Both the position numbers and the translations under genes were made by a program. Shown one piece after another: positions 53,906 to 61,344 of a stretch of 64,000 nucleotides of DNA (its first letter is position 1; every line of letters begins with the position of its first letter). Source of the stretch: UBA1268 sp965662195 (GTDB lineage: Bacteria > Planctomycetota > Planctomycetia > Pirellulales > UBA1268); NCBI GenBank assembly GCA_965662195.1, contig CBFIHA010000004.1:1-64000 (forward strand), in the 5' to 3' direction. The notes below the pieces were generated by a model that saw only the letters and a list, made by a program, of their open reading frames with translations, had not been told where the DNA came from and made no database searches.

Positions 53906-54141
53906 GCTGCCTCCTGGGATTCGGGCGGCTCGGTCGATCCCATGGCCCGACCCGCGTCTGTATCGAGCTGCAGATAGGCGAGCCCGGTGAGTTCCCGCAC
54001 CAGGGCTTCGAGTTCTTCGACTCGCGTTTCGAGGTCGGCGAGGCGGCTCGACCGGCGGCCGAGCCGACCGCGCCGTAGCCGGCGGCCCAGCGGCCGGAGC
54101 CACTTTTTCTCAATCGAACGCATCCAGCTGCGCACGGACAT
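53902..54141 (-). CDS. Small coiled-coil protein coupled to the glycosyltransferase
   Basis: A 79-aa protein with a very basic first half (RSIEKKWLRPLGRRLRRGR, then RLGRRSSR) and an acidic coiled-coil-like second part (LADLETRVEELEALVRELTG with Leu/Val at heptad positions). Its stop overlaps the start of the next gene in an ATGA, and it starts 42 bp after the preceding glycosyltransferase gene, so it fills the operon gap exactly. A role as an oligomerisation or length-control partner of the glycosyltransferase is inference. It is small but well supported by position. Confidence 0.6.
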   Translation of the reverse strand: MSVRSWMRSIEKKWLRPLGRRLRRGRLGRRSSRLADLETRVEELEALVRELTGLAYLQLDTDAGRAMGSTEPPESQEAA

Positions 54142-54183
54142 AACGATGTTGGACCTACAGGCAATTTTTCGGGCTGGGAATGC

Positions 54184-55647
54184 TCAGGCGGCCTGCATCG
54201 ACCGCTCTTCGGCGTCGGTCACGGCTTGCACGGCGGCAAGCACCTGCCCGGCGGTGTCTTTCCAGGGAGTCGCCACGAATCCTGCCCGGATCGCAGCTTC
54301 GCGGTCACGGACCCAATTTGGATCGCGGAGCGTACGCTCGATCAAGGTGACAAGACCAGGAACATCGAATGGATCGAAGAAGGCGGGCAGATCGGAGCTG
54401 ATCTCGGGAATGCTCGCGGCATTGGAAGCCAGGCAGAGCCGGCCGTGGCCCAGGCTTTCAGCCACGGGCAGCCCCCAGCCCTCGTACCGCGAAGGGTAGA
54501 TCGTGGCGGTGCAGTGGCGGTAATACCAGGCGAGTTCGGCATCCTCCACCCCTTGGAGGAAGTGGATGCGACCGTTGACCGTGCGGTCTTGGCGAATCTC
54601 CCGGAGGAGATCGGCGACGTGGAGGTGAGGCACGCCCAGGCAGACGAGGTCGGGACAGGTTGCGGGATCGCGGGTCGCGAGCACGTTCCACGCGTCGTAG
54701 AGCAGGCGATGGTTTTTGCGGATATCGAGCGTGGAAACGCAGACGAAGAACGGCCGCCGGGGTATGAATCGGGGAAGCGGCGGGTGTTCGTCGTTGGCCG
54801 AGTTGAGTTCATCCCCGAGCCGCACGACTGAGAGCGGTGGCTCGTCGAACCTGCTCTCCGCACAAAATGCCTCGATCTCGCGACGGGAAAAGTCCGAGAT
54901 CGTGAGCACATGGTCGGATTCCGTGAGCACGTGACGAACCCAGTTCGTCACCTGCTGGACAGTTGGCTCATCGACCCACTGCGGCTTGAGGGTGGGGATC
55001 AGGTCGTAGATCATCCGCACCACGTGGACCCCGTGGCGGCGGAGTCCGGCTGCGGATTCGGCATGGCCGGAGATTGGCCAGGAGGCCCCAAGCGAGATGA
55101 GCGTGTCACCGGGAAGGAACTCGCAGAGTCCACCGGTGGCGTGCGGCAGTGCCCGGGGCAGGGTGGTGTGGCCGAAGCGGCTGACGGTGGGGGTTGGCCC
55201 GGGGACAGACTCGCTGAACCGCACGACCGACCAGCGACGAAGCTTTTTGCGGAACTGGCGCGACACCGCCTTGAATTCACGGAACGCCTGCCGGAGTTCG
55301 ACTGCCGCGGCGCTCGTGCCGAGGAAGGTGTCGCGATGGAAGAACCGTCGTCGCCGGGGTCTGGCAGGTGATGGCGTGGGAGCCGCTCGAGCCATGGTTG
55401 GATTGGTGCTGTGCGGCTGGGAGGTGCCAGCCGGGGCAGTCCAGGGGAGATGCCGCTGAATTGCTATGGGTAGCTCCGCGGCAGTGATCGGAAGGAATTT
55501 CTGCAGGGCAGCGTCGTGCTGCACCAGCCGCAGGTTCGCGCCCTGGGCCATCAGGCCATTGAGGATGCCGACGGTTGTCCGCTGAATGCCTGTCAGGTGG
55601 GGCAGCGTCCAGGTCGTAAGATCGGAGACGTCGTACCAGAGCGTCAC
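54184..55647 (-). CDS. GT4-family glycosyltransferase
   Basis: Start placed at the GTG at 55645-55647 (VTLWYDVSDLTTWTLP), 487 aa, because the family opens with this strand and 37 bp separate it from the FkbM gene; the open frame continues upstream without supporting motifs. GIQRTTVGILNGL is a typical early motif. VRMIYDLIPTLKPQW, TISDFSRREIEAF, FVCVSTLDIRKNHRLL and PSRYEGWGLPVAESLGHGR, with the E-x7-E pair, follow. These match mannosyl- and rhamnosyl-type GT4 enzymes. An insert of about 90 Arg/Pro-rich residues lies between the first strand and YDLIP. Confidence 0.88.
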   Translation of the reverse strand: MTLWYDVSDLTTWTLPHLTGIQRTTVGILNGLMAQGANLRLVQHDAALQKFLPITAAELPIAIQRHLPWTAPAGTSQPHSTNPTMARAAPTPSPARPRRRRFFHRDTFLGTSAAAVELRQAFREFKAVSRQFRKKLRRWSVVRFSESVPGPTPTVSRFGHTTLPRALPHATGGLCEFLPGDTLISLGASWPISGHAESAAGLRRHGVHVVRMIYDLIPTLKPQWVDEPTVQQVTNWVRHVLTESDHVLTISDFSRREIEAFCAESRFDEPPLSVVRLGDELNSANDEHPPLPRFIPRRPFFVCVSTLDIRKNHRLLYDAWNVLATRDPATCPDLVCLGVPHLHVADLLREIRQDRTVNGRIHFLQGVEDAELAWYYRHCTATIYPSRYEGWGLPVAESLGHGRLCLASNAASIPEISSDLPAFFDPFDVPGLVTLIERTLRDPNWVRDREAAIRAGFVATPWKDTAGQVLAAVQAVTDAEERSMQAA

Positions 55648-55684
55648 GGGAGGTCCTCGGTCGGGGCGGGTGGAGCGGAGAGAG

Positions 55685-56416
55685 TCAGGCGGCGGGTTTC
55701 CGGGCCAAGTAGTGACCTGGCACGAGCACAAAGCCGTCAGTGATGTTGGCAGGGTAGGAGAGAGGCGCCCGCAACGCGGGCTCCTCGCGCCGGTAGTAGT
55801 AGCGATTGAGGCCGTCGAAGAGGGCAAACTCGTAGCCATGTTGGAAGAGAATTCCCTCCCAATCGAGCCAGGTCGGCTCGTAGGAATAGGGATCACAGCC
55901 CGGTAGCTTGGGCTTGATCGCTTCCAGCAGAATGACTCGCGGTCGAAATGACCGCCAATCATTCCCGAGCAGCACGTCCCGCTCCGCGCCCTCGACGTCG
56001 ATCTTCAGAAACTCAACCTCGCCCCGCGGCAGCTGGCGAGCGATCTCGGCCAGGGTGGTCATCGGCACCGTGTGGGTGGTTCGCTCGAATCCAAACTGGG
56101 CCACGGCCTGGGGATCGAAGGTCTCCACGTAGGTTGAGAGTCCGGAATCACCCCACTCGTGGAAGTCGATGCTGCCAGTCGAGGCGCCGCAGACGACATT
56201 GAGATTCCAGTCACGGGGCCGTTGCTCCATGAACTTCTGGTGAAACCGCACGACCGGCTCCACGTTCACTCCCGACCAGCCGCGGTCGTAGAAATGCTTG
56301 GTCACGGAGTCGACGACCGGATCGTAGCCGCCGATGTCGACATAGCGGCCCTGGTCGCAGGCGTGGAAGACCCGCTCGAGGATCACGTCTTCAAAGTTCT
56401 GGGCGTAGGAAATCAT
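55685..56416 (-). CDS. FkbM-family methyltransferase
   Basis: A 243-aa protein with the FkbM signatures. ISYAQNFEDVILERVF opens it, YVDIGGYDPVVDSVT is the SAM-binding loop, WSGVNVEPV follows, and FLKIDVEGAERDVLLG is the FkbM hallmark. SAM-dependent O-methylation of sugars is the usual activity. It lies 44 bp after the other methyltransferase gene and 37 bp before the glycosyltransferase gene, so it probably caps or decorates the glycan made by this operon. Confidence 0.92.
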   Translation of the reverse strand: MISYAQNFEDVILERVFHACDQGRYVDIGGYDPVVDSVTKHFYDRGWSGVNVEPVVRFHQKFMEQRPRDWNLNVVCGASTGSIDFHEWGDSGLSTYVETFDPQAVAQFGFERTTHTVPMTTLAEIARQLPRGEVEFLKIDVEGAERDVLLGNDWRSFRPRVILLEAIKPKLPGCDPYSYEPTWLDWEGILFQHGYEFALFDGLNRYYYRREEPALRAPLSYPANITDGFVLVPGHYLARKPAA

Positions 56417-56460
56417 TGTCGCAGGGCGTCCTCGAGGTCGGTTTCCAGGGGTGTGAGTGG

Positions 56461-57414
56461 TCAGGCGGCCTTGCGGATCACCAGGGCAATTGAGGTCGAG
56501 GCATGACCCCAGAGGTTGAGCCGCAGGTGCCTGACCTTGGGAGGGGGTGTGGTGAACCAGTCGCAGTAGGGAGGCTCGTCGACAAACCGGTCGAGCTGAT
56601 GGTTTCCGGGATGGACATCGAGCGGCTCGACCGTGTGACCGCTGGCCACGAGCTTACCGCAGACGGCCTCGACGTCACGAAGCCGGTAGATCACACAGGG
56701 GCCGTCGGCCACCGTGGCATCGTTACTCGAGAGATTGAACTCGGTGGTATGCACCGCCACCCCGCCGGGGGCCAGGCAGTCCATCTGCCGAAGCAAGAAA
56801 TCGATCCCGAGCTGGAGTGAGCCGCAGTGCTCGAAGGAGCAGGTTGACCAGGTGAAGTCATAGCCGGTGAGGTCAGCCGGTATGTGGTTCATGTCGACTG
56901 GACGAAATTCGACCCGCCTGCGAAACGCTTCCGGGTCGCACAGGCCGGCGGTGTTGAGGGCGTCCCGCTCGCCGACCCACTGGCCAGTTTGCGCCCAGGG
57001 TTTTCGCCGATCGTCGTCGGCGGGGAGGTCGGTGGCCGTGATCTGACACCCGCGGGCGGCAAACAGGGCCGGAAGTTTTTCGGCACCAACGGCAAAGCCG
57101 AGGCCGCGGTGGCCCGGCTCGAGCATGCCCCGCTCCACGAGCGTCTGGCAGATGAAGGCCAGCTCCCAGAGTTTGCGGTGCGGTCGCCAGGGTTCACCCA
57201 GCTCGGCGGCCCAGTGGCGAAAGGTGGCCGAATCGAGGGTCTGATACCGACAGAGCTGGCTGACGAGTTGGCGGGAGTCGTCCCTTCGCGGGCCACAGAG
57301 GTGGAGTTCCGGCCGGTCGCGGCGGAGCCGATGAGGCCGGATCGGTGGCCCGCCGGGAAGCTGCACGGGCAGCGGCCCGAGCCACTTTCGGAGTTTCCTC
57401 GCCAACGCCTTCAT
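56461..57414 (-). CDS. SAM-dependent methyltransferase-like protein
   Basis: A 317-aa protein with a Rossmann methyltransferase layout, although the usual GxGxG loop is changed to GHRGLGFAVGAEKLPALFA near residues 100-118. GCQITATDLPADD supplies the acidic strand-2 end, and YDFTWSTCSFEHCGSLQLG is the following motif, with LAPGGVAVHTTEFNLS after it. The pattern is common in glycan operons of planctomycetes and cyanobacteria. The acceptor is unknown. It follows gmd by 48 bp. Confidence 0.8.
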   Translation of the reverse strand: MKALARKLRKWLGPLPVQLPGGPPIRPHRLRRDRPELHLCGPRRDDSRQLVSQLCRYQTLDSATFRHWAAELGEPWRPHRKLWELAFICQTLVERGMLEPGHRGLGFAVGAEKLPALFAARGCQITATDLPADDDRRKPWAQTGQWVGERDALNTAGLCDPEAFRRRVEFRPVDMNHIPADLTGYDFTWSTCSFEHCGSLQLGIDFLLRQMDCLAPGGVAVHTTEFNLSSNDATVADGPCVIYRLRDVEAVCGKLVASGHTVEPLDVHPGNHQLDRFVDEPPYCDWFTTPPPKVRHLRLNLWGHASTSIALVIRKAA

Positions 57415-57462
57415 TTCGTGATCGCCTTCCGTTGCGCTATCTTGCTCGATCCGAGGCCAGCC

Positions 57463-58491
57463 TCAGGCGGCCCTTTGCCCAGCTGGTAGGCCCTTGGTCA
57501 CAGCTTCCTGGCGGGCGATTTCCAGCTCACCCTCGACCATCATGTCGACCAACTGCTCGAAGCTCGTTTCGGGTGTCCAGCCCAGGCGGGTGCGGGCCTC
57601 GGTCGAATCACCCAGCAGGAGATCGACCTCAGCCGGCCGGTAGTACCTCGGGTCGATCTCCACAAACTCGTGGTAGTCCATTCCGAGCCGGGAGAAGGTT
57701 TGCTCGCAGAAGTTGCGGACGGAGTAGAGCTCGTTCATGGCGATCACGTAGTCATCGGCCACGTCCCGCTGCAGCATCAGCCACATCGCTTCGCCGTAGT
57801 CGCCAGCGAAGCCCCAGTCGCGCTGGGCGTCGAGATTGCCAAGGAAGAGCTTCTCCTGCAGGCCGAGCTTGATCCGCGTCGCTGCGCGGGTGATTTTCCG
57901 CGTCACGAAGGTGTCTCCGCGGCGGGGGCTCTCAGGATTGAAGAGGATCCCGCAGGAGGCGTGGAGGCCGTAGCTCTTTCGGTAATTGACCGTGATCCAG
58001 TGTCCGTAGACCTTCGCCACGCCATCAGGAGAACGGGGATGGGACGGAGCGGTTTCCTTCTGCGGCGTCTCCATCACCTTGCCGTACATCTCGGAGGACG
58101 AGGCCTGGTAGAAGTGGATCGGTTCGCCGGTGTCGTATTGGACGTCACGAATCATCTCCAACAGCCGGAGCGTGCCTACGGCAGTCACGTCGGCGGTGTA
58201 GGCGGGCTGGTCAAAGCTCACGCGGACATGGCTCCGGGCCGCCAGGTTATAGACCTCATGGGGCTGAATCTCCCGGATCAGGCGAACAAGGCCATGGCCA
58301 TCGGAGAGGTCGCCGTAATGAAGATAAAGGCTCGGTGATTCGCTGAAGATCAGATGCTGGATCCGTTGCGTGCCGAAGGTGCTCGAGCGGCGGCGCAGAC
58401 CGTGCACCTCGTAACCCTTCGCGATGAGCAGTTCCGCCAAGTACGAGCCATCCTGGCCGGTGACGCCGGTAATTAACGCGCGCCTTTCCAT
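57463..58491 (-). CDS. gmd: GDP-mannose 4,6-dehydratase with catalytic Tyr replaced
   Basis: Start placed at the ATG at 58489-58491 (MERRALITGVTGQDG), 342 aa, normal for Gmd. The NADP-binding loop, RRRSSTFGTQRI, HYGDLSDG, NLAARSHVRVSFDQP and ASSSEMYGKV are all typical. The catalytic YxxxK motif, normally in a SPYGVAK context, here reads SPDGVAK: the Tyr is Asp while the Lys is kept. Nearby, FNHESPRRG reads FNPESPRRG, and GDYVEAMW reads GDYGEAMW, also at normally fixed positions. The enzyme makes GDP-4-keto-6-deoxymannose for rhamnose or fucose. With these changes it may be inactive, or the sequence may carry base errors. Confidence 0.85.
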   Translation of the reverse strand: MERRALITGVTGQDGSYLAELLIAKGYEVHGLRRRSSTFGTQRIQHLIFSESPSLYLHYGDLSDGHGLVRLIREIQPHEVYNLAARSHVRVSFDQPAYTADVTAVGTLRLLEMIRDVQYDTGEPIHFYQASSSEMYGKVMETPQKETAPSHPRSPDGVAKVYGHWITVNYRKSYGLHASCGILFNPESPRRGDTFVTRKITRAATRIKLGLQEKLFLGNLDAQRDWGFAGDYGEAMWLMLQRDVADDYVIAMNELYSVRNFCEQTFSRLGMDYHEFVEIDPRYYRPAEVDLLLGDSTEARTRLGWTPETSFEQLVDMMVEGELEIARQEAVTKGLPAGQRAA

Positions 58492-58511
58492 GAAGCGTCC
58501 AAGCTGACAAG

Positions 58512-58720
58512 TCACAATGTGCGGGCTGGCGGGGGGTACTGCGATCCTTGCAGGGCCTGGGTCGCCGCTGAAAGGAGGGTAGCAGCCGTCGAGCCGAGCC
58601 GGAATGGCATTTCAGAGGGGGTTTGTTCGATCAGGGACTCGTACACCCGGGCGTAGCCATGGGCCGCGGCCCTCGGGAACACGTGGCAGCGTGGGCCCGG
58701 GCCCGGGGGGCGAATTCCGA
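58512..58720 (-). pseudogene. C-terminal remnant of a gene upstream of gmd
   Basis: Read on the minus strand and ending at the TGA at 58512-58514, the frame gives CHVFPRAAAHGYARVYESLI and then EQTPSEMPFRLG before TAATLLSAATQALQG. This looks like the helical tail of a glycosyltransferase-like protein. Further upstream the frame becomes a low-complexity Gly/Pro/Arg stretch (around GGGCCCGGGCCCGGG) and then hits a stop, so the rest of the gene is gone. It probably belonged to the same glycan operon as gmd before the upstream part was lost. Confidence 0.3.
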
Positions 58721-58926
58721 ATCGGCGTCGAGGGCAGTCATTTCAGAAGCGAACGTGGCAGCTGAGGCCTAGGGGTCGACGGAGTCTAGGGAGAAGCAGT
58801 TGTCGGCGGCAATTCTGGAAAGGCAGGTAGTTCGGGCTATGAAGCTCGGCCGGCCAGCGTGCATCGGCTCCAAAACCGGAAACCCGAAGCCCTCGGTTAG
58901 CATAAAAAAAACGCCTCGCGATGTTA
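58721..58926. other. Spacer before the MITE-like element
   Basis: No gene is visible. The stretch lies between the gene remnant and the left inverted repeat of the MITE-like element, and holds the TA that flanks the element. Confidence 0.4.
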
Positions 58927-59086
58927 GGCTCTGTCTGAAAACTCAGTACCTGGCTTCGAGCGGCTCATTTGCCCTCTGGCTACGTCCGGCTCCATCGCCA
59001 AATCTGCAATCTAGCTGCTTCGCCGTCCTTGCCAGATACCAAAGCAGCTCGCTCTCAGGCCAACGGTAGCCTTTTCAGACAGAACC
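58927..59086. mobile_element. 160-bp MITE-like element with 15-bp inverted repeats
   Basis: GGCTCTGTCTGAAAA at 58927-58941 and TTTTCAGACAGAACC at 59072-59086 are inverted copies with one mismatch. Each is flanked on its outer side by TA (58925-58926 and 59087-59088), as a TA target duplication would leave. The 130 bases between hold no coding frame of note. This is the layout of a non-autonomous miniature element mobilised by an IS5/IS630-type transposase, which is not in the window. I assign no IS family firmly. Confidence 0.7.
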
Positions 59087-59140
59087 TAGTAGAGCCCCTG
59101 CCGGTCGGCATCACTGACTTCTCTGGGCGGGACAACGCGG

Positions 59141-59625
59141 TTGGCAAGCCGCCGGCGTGAGCGAACAGCGCTTTATTTGGTCATTGCTCGTCACCCCGAG
59201 AGCCGGCTTGCCGAGTACGACCAGTGCGGTCGGCCAGTCAGGCAGCACGTTGAAGAAGAGTTCCGCCGGTATCTGATCTGCGGGTTGCTCTGCCTCAGGT
59301 TTGCCTGGGCAAGGTGTGCCCACTGGGGCGACATCTTCTTGGTCGCATTTTTTGTGGAAAGGCCGCGGTGTCTATTCGTCCTGTCGGGGGCGGCTGATGG
59401 CCCAGCCGGCTGCACACCGCACCGATCAGGGAATCCACCCTCCCGGTGCGGCAGTGGGTGATTTCAGTGCCCAAGCGGAGTCGCCCAGGAAGCGGCTGCG
59501 GTGCGCATTGGCTGATCGGCCGCAGGCCCTGACAACGCTGTCGCAGTTCTTTTTGGAGGAGATCAAACGACTGCTGGTCCGTACGGCAGGCTGCTCAGAC
59601 GATGGTTACGTTGGTGGCCCCTGTT
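59141..59625 (+). pseudogene. Decayed IS91-like transposase (zinc-binding type), 5' part
   Basis: In one frame from 59141 the sequence reads LYLVIARHPESRLAEY, then VEEEFRRYLICGLLCLRFAW, like the N-terminal part of IS91-family transposases. After a run of six T at about 59346-59353 the homology moves to another frame: GRGVYSSCRGRLMAQPAAH, where intact members have CxxC zinc ligands, then PRKRLRCALADRPQALTTL and FLEEIKRLLVRTAG. The similarity ends near 59620, well before the catalytic tyrosines. There is at least one frameshift and one lost zinc Cys. The family moves by rolling-circle transposition and can carry neighbouring DNA. Confidence 0.6.
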
Positions 59626-59629
59626 GCCC

Positions 59630-59838
59630 GGGTCTTGCTTGTCTTTGGCTTGGCAGCCACCACCCTGATCGTGCTGGTGCCGGTGATGTATTCGTTCTTT
59701 AGCACTTCGGGCCGGGACAGCCTGATCGATGATGAAGCGGGCTGGGAAGAGCTGGCCGGACAACCGGGTGAGCAACTCGGGGCCGAATGGAAACCGCCGA
59801 AGAATCACCTCCTGCCGTTGCTGCGATCTCCTAAACTG
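59630..59838 (+). pseudogene. Decayed copy of the RND permease 3' end
   Basis: The sequence aligns by eye with the end of the efflux permease gene at about 48755-48945. Both encode VFGLAATTLIVLV and VPVMYSFF, followed by related Asp/Glu/Gly-rich tails. The last stretch, CCGAAGAATCACCTCCTGCC, is identical in both. It contains a 6-bp deletion (LVLVP versus LVP) and several substitutions. It begins directly after the IS91-like relic. It is only the last 60 or so codons, without a start, so it cannot work as a gene. Confidence 0.75.
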
Positions 59839-59907
59839 GAATCAGCGGCGGCCGTCAGCCGGTTGTTCGCCACACCATGTTTCCGCAGCCTTGACGGAGT
59901 GATAGCG

Positions 59908-61344
59908 ATGACGCCGCTGATTCCCTATCCAGTCGTCGATCTGGGGCCCCTGATGAAAGGGTTGGTGATCGGCGGCCTCGGCATCCTTCATGTCTTCATT
60001 GCTCAGTTCGCCATTGGGGGCGGCATGCTGCTGGCCTACCTGCAGTGGCTCGACATGCGAGGGCAGTGTATTCACGGCCGCCGGTTCATCGACGGCTACT
60101 TCCGGGTGCTGGTGCTGATCAGCTTTGTGATCGGGGCGGTCACCGGGGTGGCGATGTGGTTCACCTCGATCCAGATCAGCCCCCAGACGATCGGGGTGAT
60201 GGTCGGCGAGTTTCACTGGGTCTGGGCGACGGAGTGGAGTTTTTTCTGCCTCGAAGTGGTCGCCGGCTATCTCTTCTACCGCTACGGCAGCCGGCTGTCC
60301 GACGGGACCCGGCTGAGTCTCCTGCTGCTGTATGCCTCCGCCGCCTGGATGAGCCTGTTCTGGATCAACGGTATTCTCACCTGGCAGCTGACCCCGGGGG
60401 CCTGGCTGGAAAGCCGCTATGTCTGGGATGGCTTTTTCAATCCTGGCTTCTGGCCATCCCTCATCTTCCGCACCATCACCTCAGCCGCCACCGCCAGCCT
60501 GGCCGCCTGTGTGCTGATCAATGCCGTCCCCGCCTTCAGCCGTGAGGAGAAGGCAAAGCTGATTGCCGTCTGTGCCCGGCCACTGATCTTCATGCTGGGC
60601 ATGCCGCTGCTGGGCGTCTGGTACTTTGCGACCATGCCTGCCGACAGCCGCGGCTGGGCCACCGGCGGCAGTGTGCCGATGACGATGTTCATGACGATGG
60701 CAGTCGGCTGCTCGCTGCTCGTCGGGCTCTACGCCGTGGTGGCGATTCTGCAGCAGCGGCTGTTCATCAACGGGGCCACCTCGACGCTGCTGCTGGCGCT
60801 CGCCTTTGTGGCGACGGCGGGGGGCGAATTCGTTCGGGAAGGGGTTCGCAAGCCCTTCACCGTGCGGCAGTACCTCTACTCCAATGCAATCGCCCCCGAA
60901 GCGGTGGCGGAGCTGCGTCGCACCGGCTGCACCACCAACGACCCCTATCCGCTGCGGGATGCCGCGGCCTACCCGACGCAGCAGCTGCGGCTCGGGGCCA
61001 AGGCCTTCCGGGTCCAATGCTCGGTCTGCCACACGCTTGAGGGTGTCAATGCGGTGCCGGAACTTGCCGCCCATTGGTCGATCGACCAGAAGCGGCTCAA
61101 CATAGCCCAGCTCCAGCGGACCAAGCCGTTCATGCCACCGTTCGCAGGTACCCCGGAAGAACTGGAGGCAATCGTGCAGCTGATCACCTGGGTGGAGGCG
61201 GGCAGGCCGTCGCAGTGGCAGCAGTCAGATGATCCGGCGGCCCGACAGCAGATCGCCCGCTGGTTGGATGAGGCGGGTACGGCCCCGGGCTATGAGCTGG
61301 CTGCTGCGGGGAACTCGGCGGACGGCGGGAGCCGGCTGCGATGA
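59908..61344 (+). CDS. CydA-like terminal oxidase subunit with C-terminal cytochrome c domain
   Basis: Start placed at the ATG at 59908 (MTPLIPYPVVDLGPLM), 478 aa; the open frame upstream is the RND-tail relic and is not part of the gene. The first 350 residues have about nine helices laid out as in CydA of cytochrome bd. His28 in ILHVFIAQFAIGGG stands where the high-spin haem ligand is, Glu109 and Glu116 in ATEWSFFCLE stand near the helix-III glutamates, and EFVREGVRKPF replaces the usual GRQPW block. A cytochrome c domain follows, CSVCH at 371-375 with Met409 as likely sixth ligand. It probably takes electrons from a c-type donor and reduces oxygen. The next gene overlaps it in an ATGA. Confidence 0.75.
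   Translation: MTPLIPYPVVDLGPLMKGLVIGGLGILHVFIAQFAIGGGMLLAYLQWLDMRGQCIHGRRFIDGYFRVLVLISFVIGAVTGVAMWFTSIQISPQTIGVMVGEFHWVWATEWSFFCLEVVAGYLFYRYGSRLSDGTRLSLLLLYASAAWMSLFWINGILTWQLTPGAWLESRYVWDGFFNPGFWPSLIFRTITSAATASLAACVLINAVPAFSREEKAKLIAVCARPLIFMLGMPLLGVWYFATMPADSRGWATGGSVPMTMFMTMAVGCSLLVGLYAVVAILQQRLFINGATSTLLLALAFVATAGGEFVREGVRKPFTVRQYLYSNAIAPEAVAELRRTGCTTNDPYPLRDAAAYPTQQLRLGAKAFRVQCSVCHTLEGVNAVPELAAHWSIDQKRLNIAQLQRTKPFMPPFAGTPEELEAIVQLITWVEAGRPSQWQQSDDPAARQQIARWLDEAGTAPGYELAAAGNSADGGSRLR

Noticed and set aside
59602..59907. In-frame N-terminal extension of the CydA-like protein
   Set aside because: These 102 codons are the duplicated RND pump tail plus spacer; the CydA-like protein starts properly at 59908.
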